A stretch of DNA of 64,000 nucleotides from Fragilaria radians (lineage: Eukaryota; Bacillariophyta; Fragilariophyceae; Fragilariales; Fragilariaceae). Position numbers and translations under genes: made by a program. The notes beneath the pieces are model-generated. The model searched no databases. It saw only the letters and a list, made by a program, of their open reading frames with translations, and had not been told where the DNA came from. Positions within the stretch are counted from its first letter, which is position 1. Every line of letters begins with the position of its first letter. The stretch lies in contig CAAAJI010000116.1 in assembly GCA_900642245.1 (NCBI GenBank), forward strand, positions 91,174 through 155,173, in the 5' to 3' direction. Positions 11,034 through 22,024 of this stretch are shown here, one piece after another.

Positions 11034-12145
11034 ATGAGTCCATCATACTTGGGACAACAATCGAATCGGCGCATAGCAACATCAGATTTTTATTGCTACT
11101 TACTACGATCCTTGGATGCCAATCTTCCAATAAAAACCTACATTGGTTTCACGGTACGACAAAAGTATTCCTAGAGTTTCATTTCAATCTTGCTTATTCT
11201 TGCTAACCTAGTCTCATTGCTCAGACAGATCCATATGGTCAACTCCAACAACACAATCGTGTCTTGAAGAGAGGAGACGCATCGCCAAACAAACCAGATG
11301 AAGCACCATGGGCGTACGCCTGTGTCGTACATGGATTCGCCAGCCAAACTTCGGCATTGCAATTTGAGTGGGTCTGGCAGCATTTTGACAAGTCCATAGC
11401 TGTTCGAAATACTCTAGGAGATCAGCAAGTTCGCAAGTTGAAAAGCAAGCAAGAAGTATGTGCCAAGCTTAACATTTTGAAGGTAGTTGTAACGGAATGC
11501 ATGGACTTCTGTGCACTACAACAAAGTCTTTCGATCTATTTCTTCGACAACAATACAAAACAATCATTTGAGAAAATCAAACTGGAATCAAATCTAGATC
11601 TCCCCGTTTCGGTAAAATGTGTCCTGATTCAATCACTTGAAGACCTGGAATTCTGGAGGAAACGTGACCTTCCACAAAAGAAATCATCTGACCATGAGTT
11701 GTATCAGGGCGAATGTATGCTTTGTTCCAAGAAATTAATGCTGTGCGATAACATTACAAAGTGTCATAAATGTTCACGTCCAATGCATACAAAATGTAAC
11801 GACAGCCATGCAGAAGACGGTGATGGGCTCTGTCCAAATTGTGATACATTTTTGGATTGTGACATATCGTTTGACTCCATGCCTTTGCCAACTGATGCAT
11901 CCCTCAATTCAGTATTAAAGCCAGTCAAAGCGGTGCATATCTACGACGACAATAGTAGTCTTGACTCGTTTGAAGACGTAATAGCGCGTGATTGGGAAGT
12001 ATCCACTTTTCTTGTTTCGTCATTACATCAAGAAAATGATATGGACGATACATCAGTTGATATTTCAATCGAGTCTCTATTACATTTTAGGGTAATTGAG
12101 TATTCAACCTCACCTATGATGTCTTTTGGCAATGATAGTGTTTAA
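11034..12145 (+). CDS. SLX1-like GIY-YIG endonuclease paralogue, copy 2
   Basis: Two exons, 11034-11153 and 11225-12145, with a 71-base intron at the same place as in copy 1, encoding 346 residues. The domain layout is the same: GIY-YIG (CYLLRS, YIGFT, QQHN, VVHGF, QFEWVWQH) then a zinc finger from CMLC to CPNC, then an acidic tail. The catalytic-arginine position is again glutamine. By eye, changes against copy 1 include Leu to Phe in QHFDKS, Leu-Ser to Phe-Ala in DFCALQQ, Val to Asp in LEDLEF and loss of one Leu codon in the tail; replacement changes (about 14) seem to outnumber silent ones (about 9). All indels are whole codons, so the frame is kept. Expected role: nuclear, SLX4-partner type; catalysis doubtful. 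Confidence 0.8.
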
Positions 12146-12949
12146 TATGTCACGCATCAAGATTTTGAAATAATTGATCTAAATTCCCTTTTACAACCGA
12201 TTCACTATTCTGCATTATTAACCGATTGGTAATCTTGTGTATTCGTATCTCATTGTCTTGACTTTACTACTACGCCTGCTGATTGCAATATTGTAATATA
12301 TCTATATGAGAAAGGTAAACAGCACTAAATCATTAAGAAATAACCATTTTACTGGAAATGATGCATTTGTAAATTGTTGTTTTAGCCATTTGACATATCT
12401 CCATCTCATCTGTTGTAATGCTATCTAACAATTCATCAAGGAAAATTCAAAAGCAAGAAATTTTGAATATTTATTTGTCCAATGCAAGTGCTGACTAACA
12501 GCATAATGATCGTTTGATGTCAATATCTCTAGATTGTATAGATTGATGATTGTTAGTTTGTCATAACATATCAAACTTGAGTCATTTCATTACCGGAAGT
12601 ATCGGATGATTTATGGCTACTTTGAATGTTGAAGCGTTTCCAATTTTGAATTATTCATATTATTTTCGTTTCATGACTACCATCATCACTGCTACTATTG
12701 TTTTCATGGACAGCGTCAGCCAGAAAGTGAATAAATCATTCGGTTTGGTTGATCGCAATAACTTGAATTGCATATGGTGTGGAATGGTATGTGTGTCATC
12801 CGAAGTTGTATAGAAAATGAAGAATACGCAATCCTTAATCTCTTTGACTTTCTTTTCTTTGCCACTTTGAAGAAAAGACTCGTGACACGTATTCTATTAT
12901 TATTTTGTTTCATTACAATTATATTGACAGGATGCAAAAATAACATCCT
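12146..12949 (+). repeat. SLX1-to-protease linker, copy 2
   Basis: Holds an AT-rich stretch (12190-12360), the inverted fragment X (12361-12500), and the 66-codon conserved frame at 12613-12813 that parallels 5396-5596 and 19328 onwards. No recognised domain. Confidence 0.45.
12361..12500 (-). pseudogene. fragment X, inverted arm, unit 2
   Basis: Minus-strand pieces read SALALD, KFLAFEFS and DELLDSITTDEM across frame changes, similar to the plus-strand fragment X at 13950. It sits just 3' of SLX1-like copy 2 in convergent orientation, mirroring the arrangement on the other side of the protease relic. Confidence 0.4.
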
Positions 12950-13766
12950 CAAGGGACCACTACACCGAAAATGGTCTCCACTTCAGTCGTATTTGAAAAT
13001 GGTTATGAATACGGACATGAATATGTCCCAACGACTACAACTAAGCAGTCACACGATTAGGATTGGAAGCAACAAAGGGAACAGCGGAGGAGTCTTAAAG
13101 AGTGTAACAACGGAGAAATTGATTACATGCTTTTGAAGTTAAATAGTCCGATTGATACCAATCAATATCCTCCAATCCAGCTCAACAATAACAGGGCTGT
13201 CTCACAAACCAATCGAATTCTAACTGATTCAGCAGTAATACGATACTGAAAGTGAATTTGCAAACCATTTCCCATCAGGATTGTACACAGCAGTATCAAG
13301 GAAGTATTATTGAGAATGCGATGTATTGAGTGGGCGATAAGAAGGGTGGCAAGGATTCTAGTCAAGGTTGTTCAGGTGTTATTGTTTTTTAAAATTTGCG
13401 GTGGTAAAAGCTCATTCAAGTAGGAGATTTCTCGTTTGGAGAAGGTTGTGCACGTCTCAATCGAAGTGGAATGAATTCCCGTCTGTCTGGCGCTTACGAC
13501 TGGATTCAGATGACCATGACGACATTGAAGAAAGTAGTTATCACGGTGGAAAATCCATCACTCAACCAGTAAATAAGGCTGTAAAACCTCAAACTCAAGA
13601 GCATCAAAGGACTCCAAAGGATCTAAAGGAGGAAACTGTTGCTTCTATTGAACCACCTTTTGCTGAATCGATCATGTGTGATAATCATATATTGGATCTT
13701 TTCTCTATGCTTTTTTATAATTCAGCAATAGTTGTCATTCCAATTGATTCATGTTTGTTAGGATGA
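12950..13766 (+). pseudogene. trypsin-like (S1) serine protease relic, copy 2
   Basis: Same pieces as copy 1: SHTIRIGS (about 13050), LLKL after a frameshift (about 13130), DSSQGCSG around the serine (about 13350), then a 132-codon frame 13368-13766 that mixes frames of the original. The segment VIGF...TSKGG is deleted here. The GDSGG motif is GCSGV. It shares the TGA after the ENxMY position (about 13326) with the other two copies. The C-terminal extension after the protease domain (HQRTPKDLKEETVASIE, ending in CLLG) is kept. Confidence 0.6.
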
Positions 13767-13949
13767 TAGCCCTCCATTTTCCTCCTAAAGGTTTCTTCAA
13801 GGAAAGGGATTAGTGAATTCAATCAAATTCTGAATAAAAGCATAGAACCAACGAGGTATGAAGTAAAATATAGATAATTTGAAGTTTCATTTGCGATCAT
13901 CCATCTGTCAAATCTAGACACCTTCACTTCAAATGACCTTTATGATATA

Positions 13950-14200
13950 AGCCAACACTTGCATTGAAAGGATACGTATTCAAAATTCCATGCTATTGAC
14001 TTCAATGAATTGATAGATACCATTGCAAAAGATGCGATGGACTAATATTTCAAACAATGGTATTGGTGGCTCGATATCTTTGAGGAAAATGAAAATCCAG
14101 GCAGGCATAGTAGTAAAGTCAAGAAAATGAGATACGAATTCACAATATTACGAAAATGGTTAACACATTTAGCCTACTGCAAATCCTTTGATAGAGGACT
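13950..14200 (+). pseudogene. fragment X, unit 2
   Basis: The best copy: AIDFNELIDTIAKDAMD, a TAA, then YFKQWYWWLDIFEEN, TILRKWLTHLAYCKSFD. Apart from the single stop it reads through in one frame for about 70 codons before reaching another stop. Family not recognised. Confidence 0.5.
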
Positions 14201-14214
14201 AAAATCAAGGATGT

Positions 14215-14935
14215 CAACATCTTGATGCCTGACATGCTAAACACTACCATTGCCAAAAGACATCATAGGTGAGTTTGAATACTAAAGTAGCCTAAAATGT
14301 AACAGAGATATGACTGTAATGTCAGCTGATGTATCGTCCATATCATTTTCTTGATGTAATGATTGAACAAAAAAGTGGATATTTCCCAACCACGTACAAT
14401 TTCGTCTTCAAACGAGTCGAGACTACAAATATTATTATAGATATGCACCGCTTTGATTGGCTTTAATACTGACTTGAGGGATGCATCAGTTGAGAAAGGC
14501 ATGAAGTTAAATGATAGGTTACAATCCAAAAATGTATCACAATTTGGACAGAGCCCATCTCCTTCTTATGCATGGATATCGTTCGTTACATCTTCTATGC
14601 ACAAGACGAGAACATGCATGACACTAAGTAATACTCACAGGCCTAAACCAAGGAACTATCACCCTATGTTTAGTGGCAATGCATCATTGCGTTGTCGAAG
14701 TTGACAATATGGATCTGCCTGAGAAATGAGGTTAAGCTAAACAAGAATAAGGACGATTAGAATGAATCTCAAGCATTACTTTAGACGTAGCATGAAACCA
14801 ATGTAGGTTTTTATTGAATGATTTGCATCCAAGGATCGCAGTAAGGAGCAATCAAATCTGATTTTTCAACACACCAAGACGATAAATGTACCAATTGTGA
14901 CGGGCTCATTTCTAGATTAGTTTTTGACGAGTAAA
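14215..14935 (-). pseudogene. inverted SLX1-like pseudogene, unit 2
   Basis: The minus strand carries, in order, exon 1 (14790-14920, beginning ATGAGCCCGTC), the intron, the start of exon 2 (about 14640-14720), then a jump to the zinc-finger region (about 14540-14620) and the acidic C-terminus (14263-14529, KAVHIYNNICSLDSFED). Exon 1 has a one-base change of frame before the CYLL motif. The middle of the gene is deleted. The intron is retained, so the copy arose at DNA level, not by retroposition. Confidence 0.75.
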
Positions 14936-15079
14936 TCGCTTTGAAGAATGGTGTTGTGCTTTTGTGAAAGGCGTTCGAAGACGGAACGCGTAATTGTGCA
15001 AAAGAGAGTGTTTATTTGTTACACGGCTTCGATTAAAAAAGCTACACACATATTTGATGCTCATCAGCATTCAGTTGAG

Positions 15080-15375
15080 AGACACTAAGGAATACTCACA
15101 GGCATAAACGTACGGACTACCACCTTGTTTAGTGGTGGCAATCCACCATTGTGTTGTCGAAGTTGAAAATATGGATCTGTCTGAGAAATGAGGTTAAGTT
15201 AACAAGAATAAGTACGATTATAATGAATCTCAAGCATTACTTTAGACGTATCGTGAAACCAATGTAGGTTTTTATTGAATGATTTGATCGCAGTAAGGAG
15301 CAATAAAATCTGATTTTCCAACACATCAATACGATAGATGTACCAATTGTGACGGACTCATTTCTAGATTAATTA
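15080..15375 (-). pseudogene. second inverted SLX1-like 5' fragment
   Basis: Minus strand carries a second copy of exon 1, the intron and the first part of exon 2 only (about 15370 down to 15090), directly repeated next to the fragment at 14640-14930. The frame of exon 1 is broken in the same way. This is a local tandem duplication of the 5' end. Confidence 0.7.
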
Positions 15376-15539
15376 TTTTTAAAATCATGAGTAAATCGCT
15401 TTGAAGAATGGAATTGTGCAAGACGGAATGTGTAATTGTGCAAGACGAAATGTGTAATTGTGCAAAAGAGCTAGAGTAAGTGCGTCGACTAAAAAAGCTA
15501 CACACGTATTATGATATATGCACATCAGAAAGTTGAATC

Positions 15540-16510
15540 CAAGGATTACCGGTACTCGAAAATTCCTAACTCATTCCCGCCCACCACCGGGCTCATAACC
15601 TGGTAGACATTCTGATGAGTCGATGAGTCAGGTTAACGAACGATATTCTCTTCAGAGGAAAAGCCGGAAGTTGGGCATCTGGAGATATTAGCCGAGAGGT
15701 TAACACCTTTACAATCACTCTTTTTTTCTTAAAACCTTTATTTTAAGCGTGAGTGTGTTAGGATGATTGTAAGCCATTTACTTTTATACTTCAGCTTTCA
15801 GTTGAGATCTTGCTGAAAACCCTATTACGGATTACTTATATCCAAATAAGTAACCGCAGTACTACAATACTTGCCAAGATCAAAATTTGAAAATGTTCAT
15901 TGTCATTTTTATCGCTGATCTTTCGCAAGGTAAAAAATATCGTTTTAAACTCGGAAATTCAATTGTAAAGATGGTTACTTATGTGGCAGATGCTCAAGAT
16001 TTTGCCATCATTGACTCTAGTTCCACCAGGTTGGCTAGTTTGACTTTATTCACCGATTTAATAATGTTGTAAACTTCTATCTCATTTCTTGACATTACTC
16101 ATATGTTTATCTTGATTTTCCTTTTTCTCCTATCTGTAGTGCTACTAATTCCTTTGTGCGCTTCAGGCAAAATGGTGATTGCAATATTGCGAGATATCTA
16201 TTGGAGAATTTTGACAATATGTATTTATGCATTTATTTGGAAGCAAACATTTTGAGTGGAAATGATCAAACCTGTAAATTGTGATTGTAGTCTCTTGACA
16301 TTTGTCAATCTCACCTGTTGGAATGTGACCTAACATTTATTGAATGAGACATTTGTAAATTGTTATTGTAGTCATTTGGAATTTGTTAATCTCATCTATT
16401 GTAATGGTATCTAACAATTCATTGAAGTCAAAGGCAAGAAATTCTGAATATTCATTGCAAATACAACTCTCAGCTTTTATCAAATCAACAAAAGACAATT
16501 GAAGTATGAA
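15540..16510 (+). repeat. Repeat A, copy 3 (full length)
   Basis: Starts with agttgaatccaaggattacc (15533 on), contains the ttgggcatctgg and gcgtgagtgtgttaggatga landmarks, and runs into the fragment-X-like minus-strand pattern at 16380-16490. A 61-codon frame at 15887 is open only in this copy and is not considered a gene. Confidence 0.75.
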
Positions 16511-16554
16511 ACAAAACGAGAAGTTTAACAAAATAGCATAGTATGACAAAAGTG

Positions 16555-16784
16555 AAGAGAAAAAGTCAGGATAAAGAGAAACGAAAATCACAAATTTTAG
16601 ATTCAAAGTAGCAAATCAAAGATTTGCAAAGAAATTGATGTCAGCATATAGGATCCAAAAAGACCGAGGAATCTCCGAAGTACTAAAGATTCTCTGACCT
16701 TCCAAAACGTCCAAAGCTTTTCCAAAGTGACTTACAATCAAAACTTCAATCTGGGACAGAATTTTTGAAGACAAAATCAGGAGA
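16555..16784 (+). repeat. Repeat B and gag pieces, truncated
   Basis: Short match to repeat B (16600-16735), then a junction to a 60-base piece of the gag relic (cttcaatctgggacagaat, 16744 on). Internal deletions relative to 7490-8560. Confidence 0.55.
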
Positions 16785-17440
16785 AATCCCATTGAGATAC
16801 CAACAATATTTTGAGTTGCAATCAATTTGATGCAGCACAGCATACATTGAGAGTCGGAAGAAAAGGAAAGACAGCAAAGGTCAATTAGCAATCCAGCAGC
16901 TGGAAATGAGGATGAAATACCTCAGCTTTTATTTGCACTCATAGACAAGAGGGGGTATGTTCTTGTTGCAAAGAAAAAGGATGCAAGTCTCCAACTTGTA
17001 GCTTGAGGAATAGACCATGGCAAGAAGCGCCAAGATGTGTCGAAAATTCCTGATTCAACATCATTTGTTTTGGTAGGGCTATTTTGTGGCTACTTCTTTC
17101 ACCCTCTGCTGACATTTTTTGCATATTTTACAAGAAATGAGGGAGGGAGGAGATGAATTCAATCCATTCATTTGGGTGCTGGTATTTGGTGACAGAGGAT
17201 GAGGGAACAGACTGCATAGATGTTATGCCACGAAGAGGAGGAAAGCAGCAGGCAGTGATAGTGGCCTTGGAAATCATGGAGCTCAAAATCAGATTAGAGC
17301 AATTCAGTTGGCTATGAATTCAGTTAGGAGGGAGTCTATTGATTTCAAAAATAAGATTTGGGACAATGACACGACAGTGACACTGTATTTGGGCATAGAA
17401 GCAGAAATAGTACATGGATAGCTTTGGCACCAGGACAACG
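16785..17440 (+). pseudogene. GCR1_C-like DNA-binding protein relic, copy 3 (5' part)
   Basis: Matches the N-terminal and middle parts of the relics at 1440 and 8640, then ends abruptly near 17440 within the RRExIDFKN segment's downstream region, joining to sequence like 10720 onwards. The conserved LWQEY/GGRK part and segment D are deleted. Confidence 0.45.
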
Positions 17441-17753
17441 GGAAGTGCCAAAAGAATATACATGTTTGGAAAAAAATTCCATTTAACGGTCCTATTTAAG
17501 AATCACAGAAAATTATTCAATGCGCGACAAGAATACATTCATTGAAAAACCGGAAAGGCCCTGGCAACTTTCATTTAATCCTAACATGAATTATTATTTA
17601 AAACAACGGTGGGCCTAAAATTAAATCAAAAGTTGGGAGATAGTAAAAACTTAATCGCGCTGCTGGTGGTACAAGTACAATACTTCATATTGATAGATTT
17701 GTAACGCCGATCTTCACAGCCATTCACTCCCCATTTTTAAAACAAAGCTAAAC
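17441..17753. other. spacer upstream of SLX1-like copy 3
   Basis: Matches 10735-11033, with the same well conserved last 110 bases before the ATG. No gene seen. Confidence 0.4.
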
Positions 17754-18868
17754 ATGAGTCCATCATTCTTGGGACAACAATCGAATCGGCGTATTGCAAC
17801 ATCCGATTTTTATTGCTACTTACTGCGATCCTTGGATGCCAATCATCCAATAAAAACCTATATTGGTTTCACGGTACGACAAAAGTGTTGCTAGAGTTTC
17901 ATTTCAACCTTGCTTATTATTGCTAGCTGATTAAAGTTTCTTAGACAGATCCATATGGTCAACTCCAACAACACAATCGTGTCTTGAAGAGTGGAGACGC
18001 AGCGCCAAACAAACCACCAGATGAAGCACCATGGGCGTACGCCTGTATCGTCCATGGATTCGCAAGCCAAACTTCGGCATTGGAATTTGAGTGGATCTGG
18101 CAGCATTTTGACAAGTCCATAGCTACTCGAAAGGCTCTAGGAGATCAGCAAGTTCGCAAGTTGAAAAGCAAGCAAGGAGTGTATGGTAAGCTTAATGTTT
18201 TGAAGGTACTTGTAACGGAATGCATGGACTTCTGTGCACTTCAACAAAGTCTATCGATCTATTTCTTCGACAACAATACAAAACAATCATTTGAGAAAAT
18301 CAAACTGGAATCAAATCTAGATGTCCCCGTTTCGGTAAAATGTGTCCTGATTCAATCACTTGAAGACCTGGAATTCTGGAGGAAACGTGACCTTCCACAA
18401 AAGAAATCATCTGACCATAAGTTGTACCAGGGTAAATGTATGCTTTGTTCCGAAAAATTAATCATATGCGATAACATTACTAAGTGTCATAAATGTTCTC
18501 GTCCAATGCATACAAGATGTAACGACATCCATGTGGAAGAAGGAGATGGGCTCTGTCCGAATTGTGATACATTTTTGGATTGTGACATATCGTTTGACTC
18601 CATGCCTTTGCCAACCGATACATCCCTCAAGTCAGTATTAAAGCCAGTCAAAGTGGTGCATATCAACGATGACGATAGTAGTCTCGACTCGTTTGAAGAC
18701 ATAATAGCACGTGATTGGGAAATATCCACTTTTCTTGTTTCGTCATTACATCAAGAAAATGATATGGACGATACATCAGTTGACATTTCAATCGAATCTC
18801 TGTTACATTTTAGGGTAATTGAGTATTCAAACACACCTATGATGTCTTTTGGCGATGATAACGTTTAA
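17754..18868 (+). CDS. SLX1-like GIY-YIG endonuclease paralogue, copy 3
   Basis: Two exons, 17754-17873 and 17945-18868, intron 71 bases ending ttag, 347 residues. GIY-YIG motifs: CYLLRS, YIGFT, QQHN, IVHGF, EFEWIWQH; zinc finger from CMLC to CPNC. The position of the catalytic arginine is glutamine as in copies 1 and 2. This copy is the most diverged: it has an extra proline (NKPPDEAPW), ATRKALGD for AVRNTLGD, and CSEKLIICD in the finger. All zinc ligands remain. The frame is intact across all three copies although every neighbouring gene in the units is broken, which suggests that selection keeps the protein. Expected location is the nucleus; a structure-specific nuclease role is known for the family, but activity here is unproven. 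Confidence 0.8.
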
Positions 18869-19669
18869 TATGTCGCGCATCAAGTTTTGGCATCATTGAT
18901 TTACATTCCCTTTTACAACCGATTCAATAATCTTACTTTATTCACCGACTGGTAATCTTGTGTATTCGTCTCTTGACTTTACTACTAAGCCTGCTGATTG
19001 AATATTGTAATATATCTTTACGAGAAAGGTGAACAGCACTAAATCATTAAGAAATAACCATTTTAGTGGAAATGATGCATTTTTAAATTGCTGTTATAGT
19101 CATTTGGCATTTGTCCATCTCATCTGTTTTAATGCTATCTAACACTTCATCAAAGAAAAATCAACAGGAAGAAATTTGGAATATTTATATGTCCAATGCA
19201 AGTGCTGACTAACAGCGTTATGATCGTTTGAAGTCAATATCTCTAGATTGTATAGATTGATGATTGTTAGTTTGCCATAAATTATGCAGACTTGAGACAT
19301 TTCATTAACGGAAGTATCGGATGATTTATGGCTACTTTGAATGTTGAAGTGTTTCCTATTTTGAATCATTCATATTATGTTCGTTTCATGACTACCATCA
19401 TCACTGCTACTATTATTTTCATGGACAGCGTCAGCCAGAAAGTGAATAAATCATTCTGTTTGGTTGATCGCAATAAATTGGATTGCAAAATCCATTTCAG
19501 TGAAAATCGCATGTTGTGGAATGGTATGTGTGTCATCCGAAGTTGTATAGACAATGAAGAATACGCAATCCTTAATCTCTTTGACTTTCTTTTCTTTGCC
19601 ACTTGGAAGAAAAGACTCGTCTACTTATTATCTTATTATTTTGTTTCATTGCAATTATATTAACAGGAT
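18869..19669 (+). repeat. SLX1-to-protease linker, copy 3
   Basis: Parallels 12146-12949, including inverted fragment X (19080-19215) and the conserved small frame from 19328, here extended to 111 codons by an indel. The extension shows that this frame is not under strict length constraint. Confidence 0.45.
19080..19215 (-). pseudogene. fragment X, inverted arm, unit 3
   Basis: Same minus-strand pattern as 12361-12500, with additional changes. Lies convergent to SLX1-like copy 3. Confidence 0.4.
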
Positions 19670-20528
19670 GCAAAGATAACATCCTCAAGACTACACCGAA
19701 AATGGTCTCCACTTCAGTCTTATATGAACATGGTTATGAATAGGGGCATGAATATGTCCCAACGACTACAACTAAGCAGTCACACGATTAGGATTGGAAG
19801 CAACAAAGGGAACAGCGGAGGAGTCTCAAAGACTGTAACAACGGAGAAATTGATTACATGCTTTGAAGTTAGATAGTCCAGTTGATACCAATCAATATCC
19901 TCCAATCCAGCTCAACAATATCAGGGCTGTCTCATAAACCAATCAAATTCTAACTGTGATTGGATTTGGAGCCACCAGTAAAGGCTGATTCAGCAGTAAT
20001 TCGATACTGAAAGTGAATTTGCAAGCCATTTCCCATCAGGATTGTAAACAGCAGTATCGAGGAAGTATTATTGAAAATGTGATGTATTGAGAGGGCGAAA
20101 AGAAGGGTGGCAAGGATTCTTGTCGAGGTTGTTCAGGTGGTACTATTTTTTAAAATTTGCGGTGGTAAATGCCCATTCAAGTAGGAGTTTTCTCGTTCGG
20201 AGAGGGATTTATACGTTCCCATCGAAGTGGAGTGTATTCCCGTGTGTCTGGCGCATATGACTGGATTCAGATGACCATGACGACATTGAAGAATGCAGAC
20301 ATATCATGTTGTCACGGTGGAAACTCCATCACACACCCAGTAAATAAGGCTGTAAAAACTCAAACTCAAGGGCCACATAGGACTCCAACGGAGGAAACTG
20401 TTGTTTCTATTGGACTGCCTTCTGCTGAATCGATCATGTGTGATAATGAAGTATTAGATCTTTTCTCTATGTTATTATATAATTCAGCAATAATTGTCAT
20501 TCCATTTGATTCATGTTTGTTAGGATGA
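19670..20528 (+). pseudogene. trypsin-like (S1) serine protease relic, copy 3
   Basis: The most readable copy at the 3' end: DSCRGCSGGTIF (20130-20150), then QVGVFSFGEGFIRSHRSGVYSRVSGAYDWIQ readable in one frame from 20172, a good match to the C-terminal strand and helix of trypsins (SGVYxRV, YxWI). It has the shared TGA at ENVMY (20085), two further stops, and a frameshift near 19863. GDSGG is GCSGG. A C-terminal extension runs to CLLG at 20528. Dead gene. Confidence 0.65.
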
Positions 20529-20719
20529 TAGCCCTCCACCTTCCTCCTAAAGGTTCTTCAAGGAAAGGGATTAGTGAATTCAATCCAATTCTGAATAAAA
20601 GCATAGGACCAACGAGGTATGAATTAAAATATAAATAATTTAAAATTTCACTTGCGATCATCCATCTTTCAAATCTAGACACCTTCACTTCAAAAGACCT
20701 TTAAGATATAAGCCAACAC

Positions 20720-20935
20720 TTGCATTGGAAAAAATATATTCAAAAGTCCTTGCTATTGACTTGAATGAATTGATAAATACCATTGCAAAGATGCGATTGA
20801 CAAATATTTCAAACAATGGTATCGGTGGCGGGATAGCTTTGAGGAAAAGGAAAATCCAGGCAGGCATAGTAGTAAAGTCAAGAAAATGAGATACGAATAC
20901 ACAATACTACGAAAATGGTTAACACATTTAGCCTC
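20720..20935 (+). pseudogene. fragment X, unit 3
   Basis: Matches 6540-6800 and 13950-14200 at DNA level; a one-base loss near 20788 puts the conserved YFKQWYRW part into another frame. Confidence 0.5.
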
Positions 20936-20994
20936 ATGAATCGCTTGTGATAGGGAACGAAAATCAATTATGTCAACATCTCGATGCATGACAT

Positions 20995-21612
20995 GCTAAA
21001 CACTATCATTGCCAAAAGACATCATAGGTGAGTTTGAATACTCAATTACGTTAAAATGTAACAGAGATTCGACTGTAATGTCAACTGATGTATCGTCCAT
21101 ATCATTTTCTTGAGGCAATGATTGAATTAAAAAAAGTGGATATTTCCCAACCACGTACAATTACATCTTCAAACGAGTCGAGACTACTAAGAAAAGATGC
21201 GATAAAAAGGCAATCAAGAAACACAGCAAGTCATGGGGGTAAAAGAGCCCATCTCCTTCTTCTGCATGGATATCGTTCGTTACATCTTGTATGCATAAGA
21301 CGAGAACATACATGACAATAAGTAATACTCACAGATATAGGGGGAGGACTACCACCTTATGTTTAGTGGCAATCCACCATTGTGTTGTCGAAGTTGACAA
21401 TATGGATCTGTCTGAGAAATGAGGTTAAGTTAGCAAGAATAAGGACGATTAGAATGAATCTCAAGCATTACTCTAGACAAACAGTGAAACCAATGTAGGT
21501 TTTTATTGAATGATTTGCATCCAAGGATCGCAGTAAGGAGCAATAAAATCTGATTTTTCAACACACCAATACGATAGATGTACCAATTGCGACGGACTCA
21601 TTTCTAGATTAG
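20995..21612 (-). pseudogene. inverted SLX1-like pseudogene, unit 3
   Basis: Minus strand: exon 1 from about 21602 with ATGAGTCCGTCGC, the same one-base frame break before CYLL, intron, exon 2 start reading TDPYCQLRQHNGG, then a jump to the finger region (21240-21320) and the C-terminus (21000-21185). About 55 bases of repeat B are inserted at 21185-21240. The catalytic-arginine position is also glutamine here, but the following LRQHNG is closer to the SLX1 consensus than in the plus-strand genes. Confidence 0.75.
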
Positions 21613-21756
21613 TTTTCAAAATGACGAGTAAATCGCTTTGCAGAAGAATGGAATTGTGTAAGACGGAATGTGTAATTGTGCAAAAGAGCAGTAAGAGTAA
21701 ATGTGTGTATTTGTTTCGTCGCCTCGACTAAATATTATATTAGATGCTCATCAGAA

Positions 21757-22024
21757 AGTTGAATCCAAGGATTACCGGTACTCGATAAAGTGGCTCAATA
21801 CCTAACGCATTACCGCGCACCACCTGGCTAATAACCTGATAGACATTCTGATGAGTCAGGTTGACGAACGATATTTCTCTTCCTCGGAAAAGCCGGAGGT
21901 TGGGCATCTGGCTACATTAGCCGAGAGGGTAGTAATACTCTTTTTATCCTAGGACCTTTATTTTAAGCGTGAGTGTGTTCGGATGATTAGATCATCACTC
22001 ATCGTAAGCCATTTACTTTTATAC
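21757..22024 (+). repeat. Repeat A, 5' 270 bases, cut by copia element
   Basis: Matches 15533-15792 and 30405-30672. It ends at ttttatact, after which other copies continue with tcagctttcag, whereas here the retroelement sequence ggttatcagacac follows. Confidence 0.75.
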
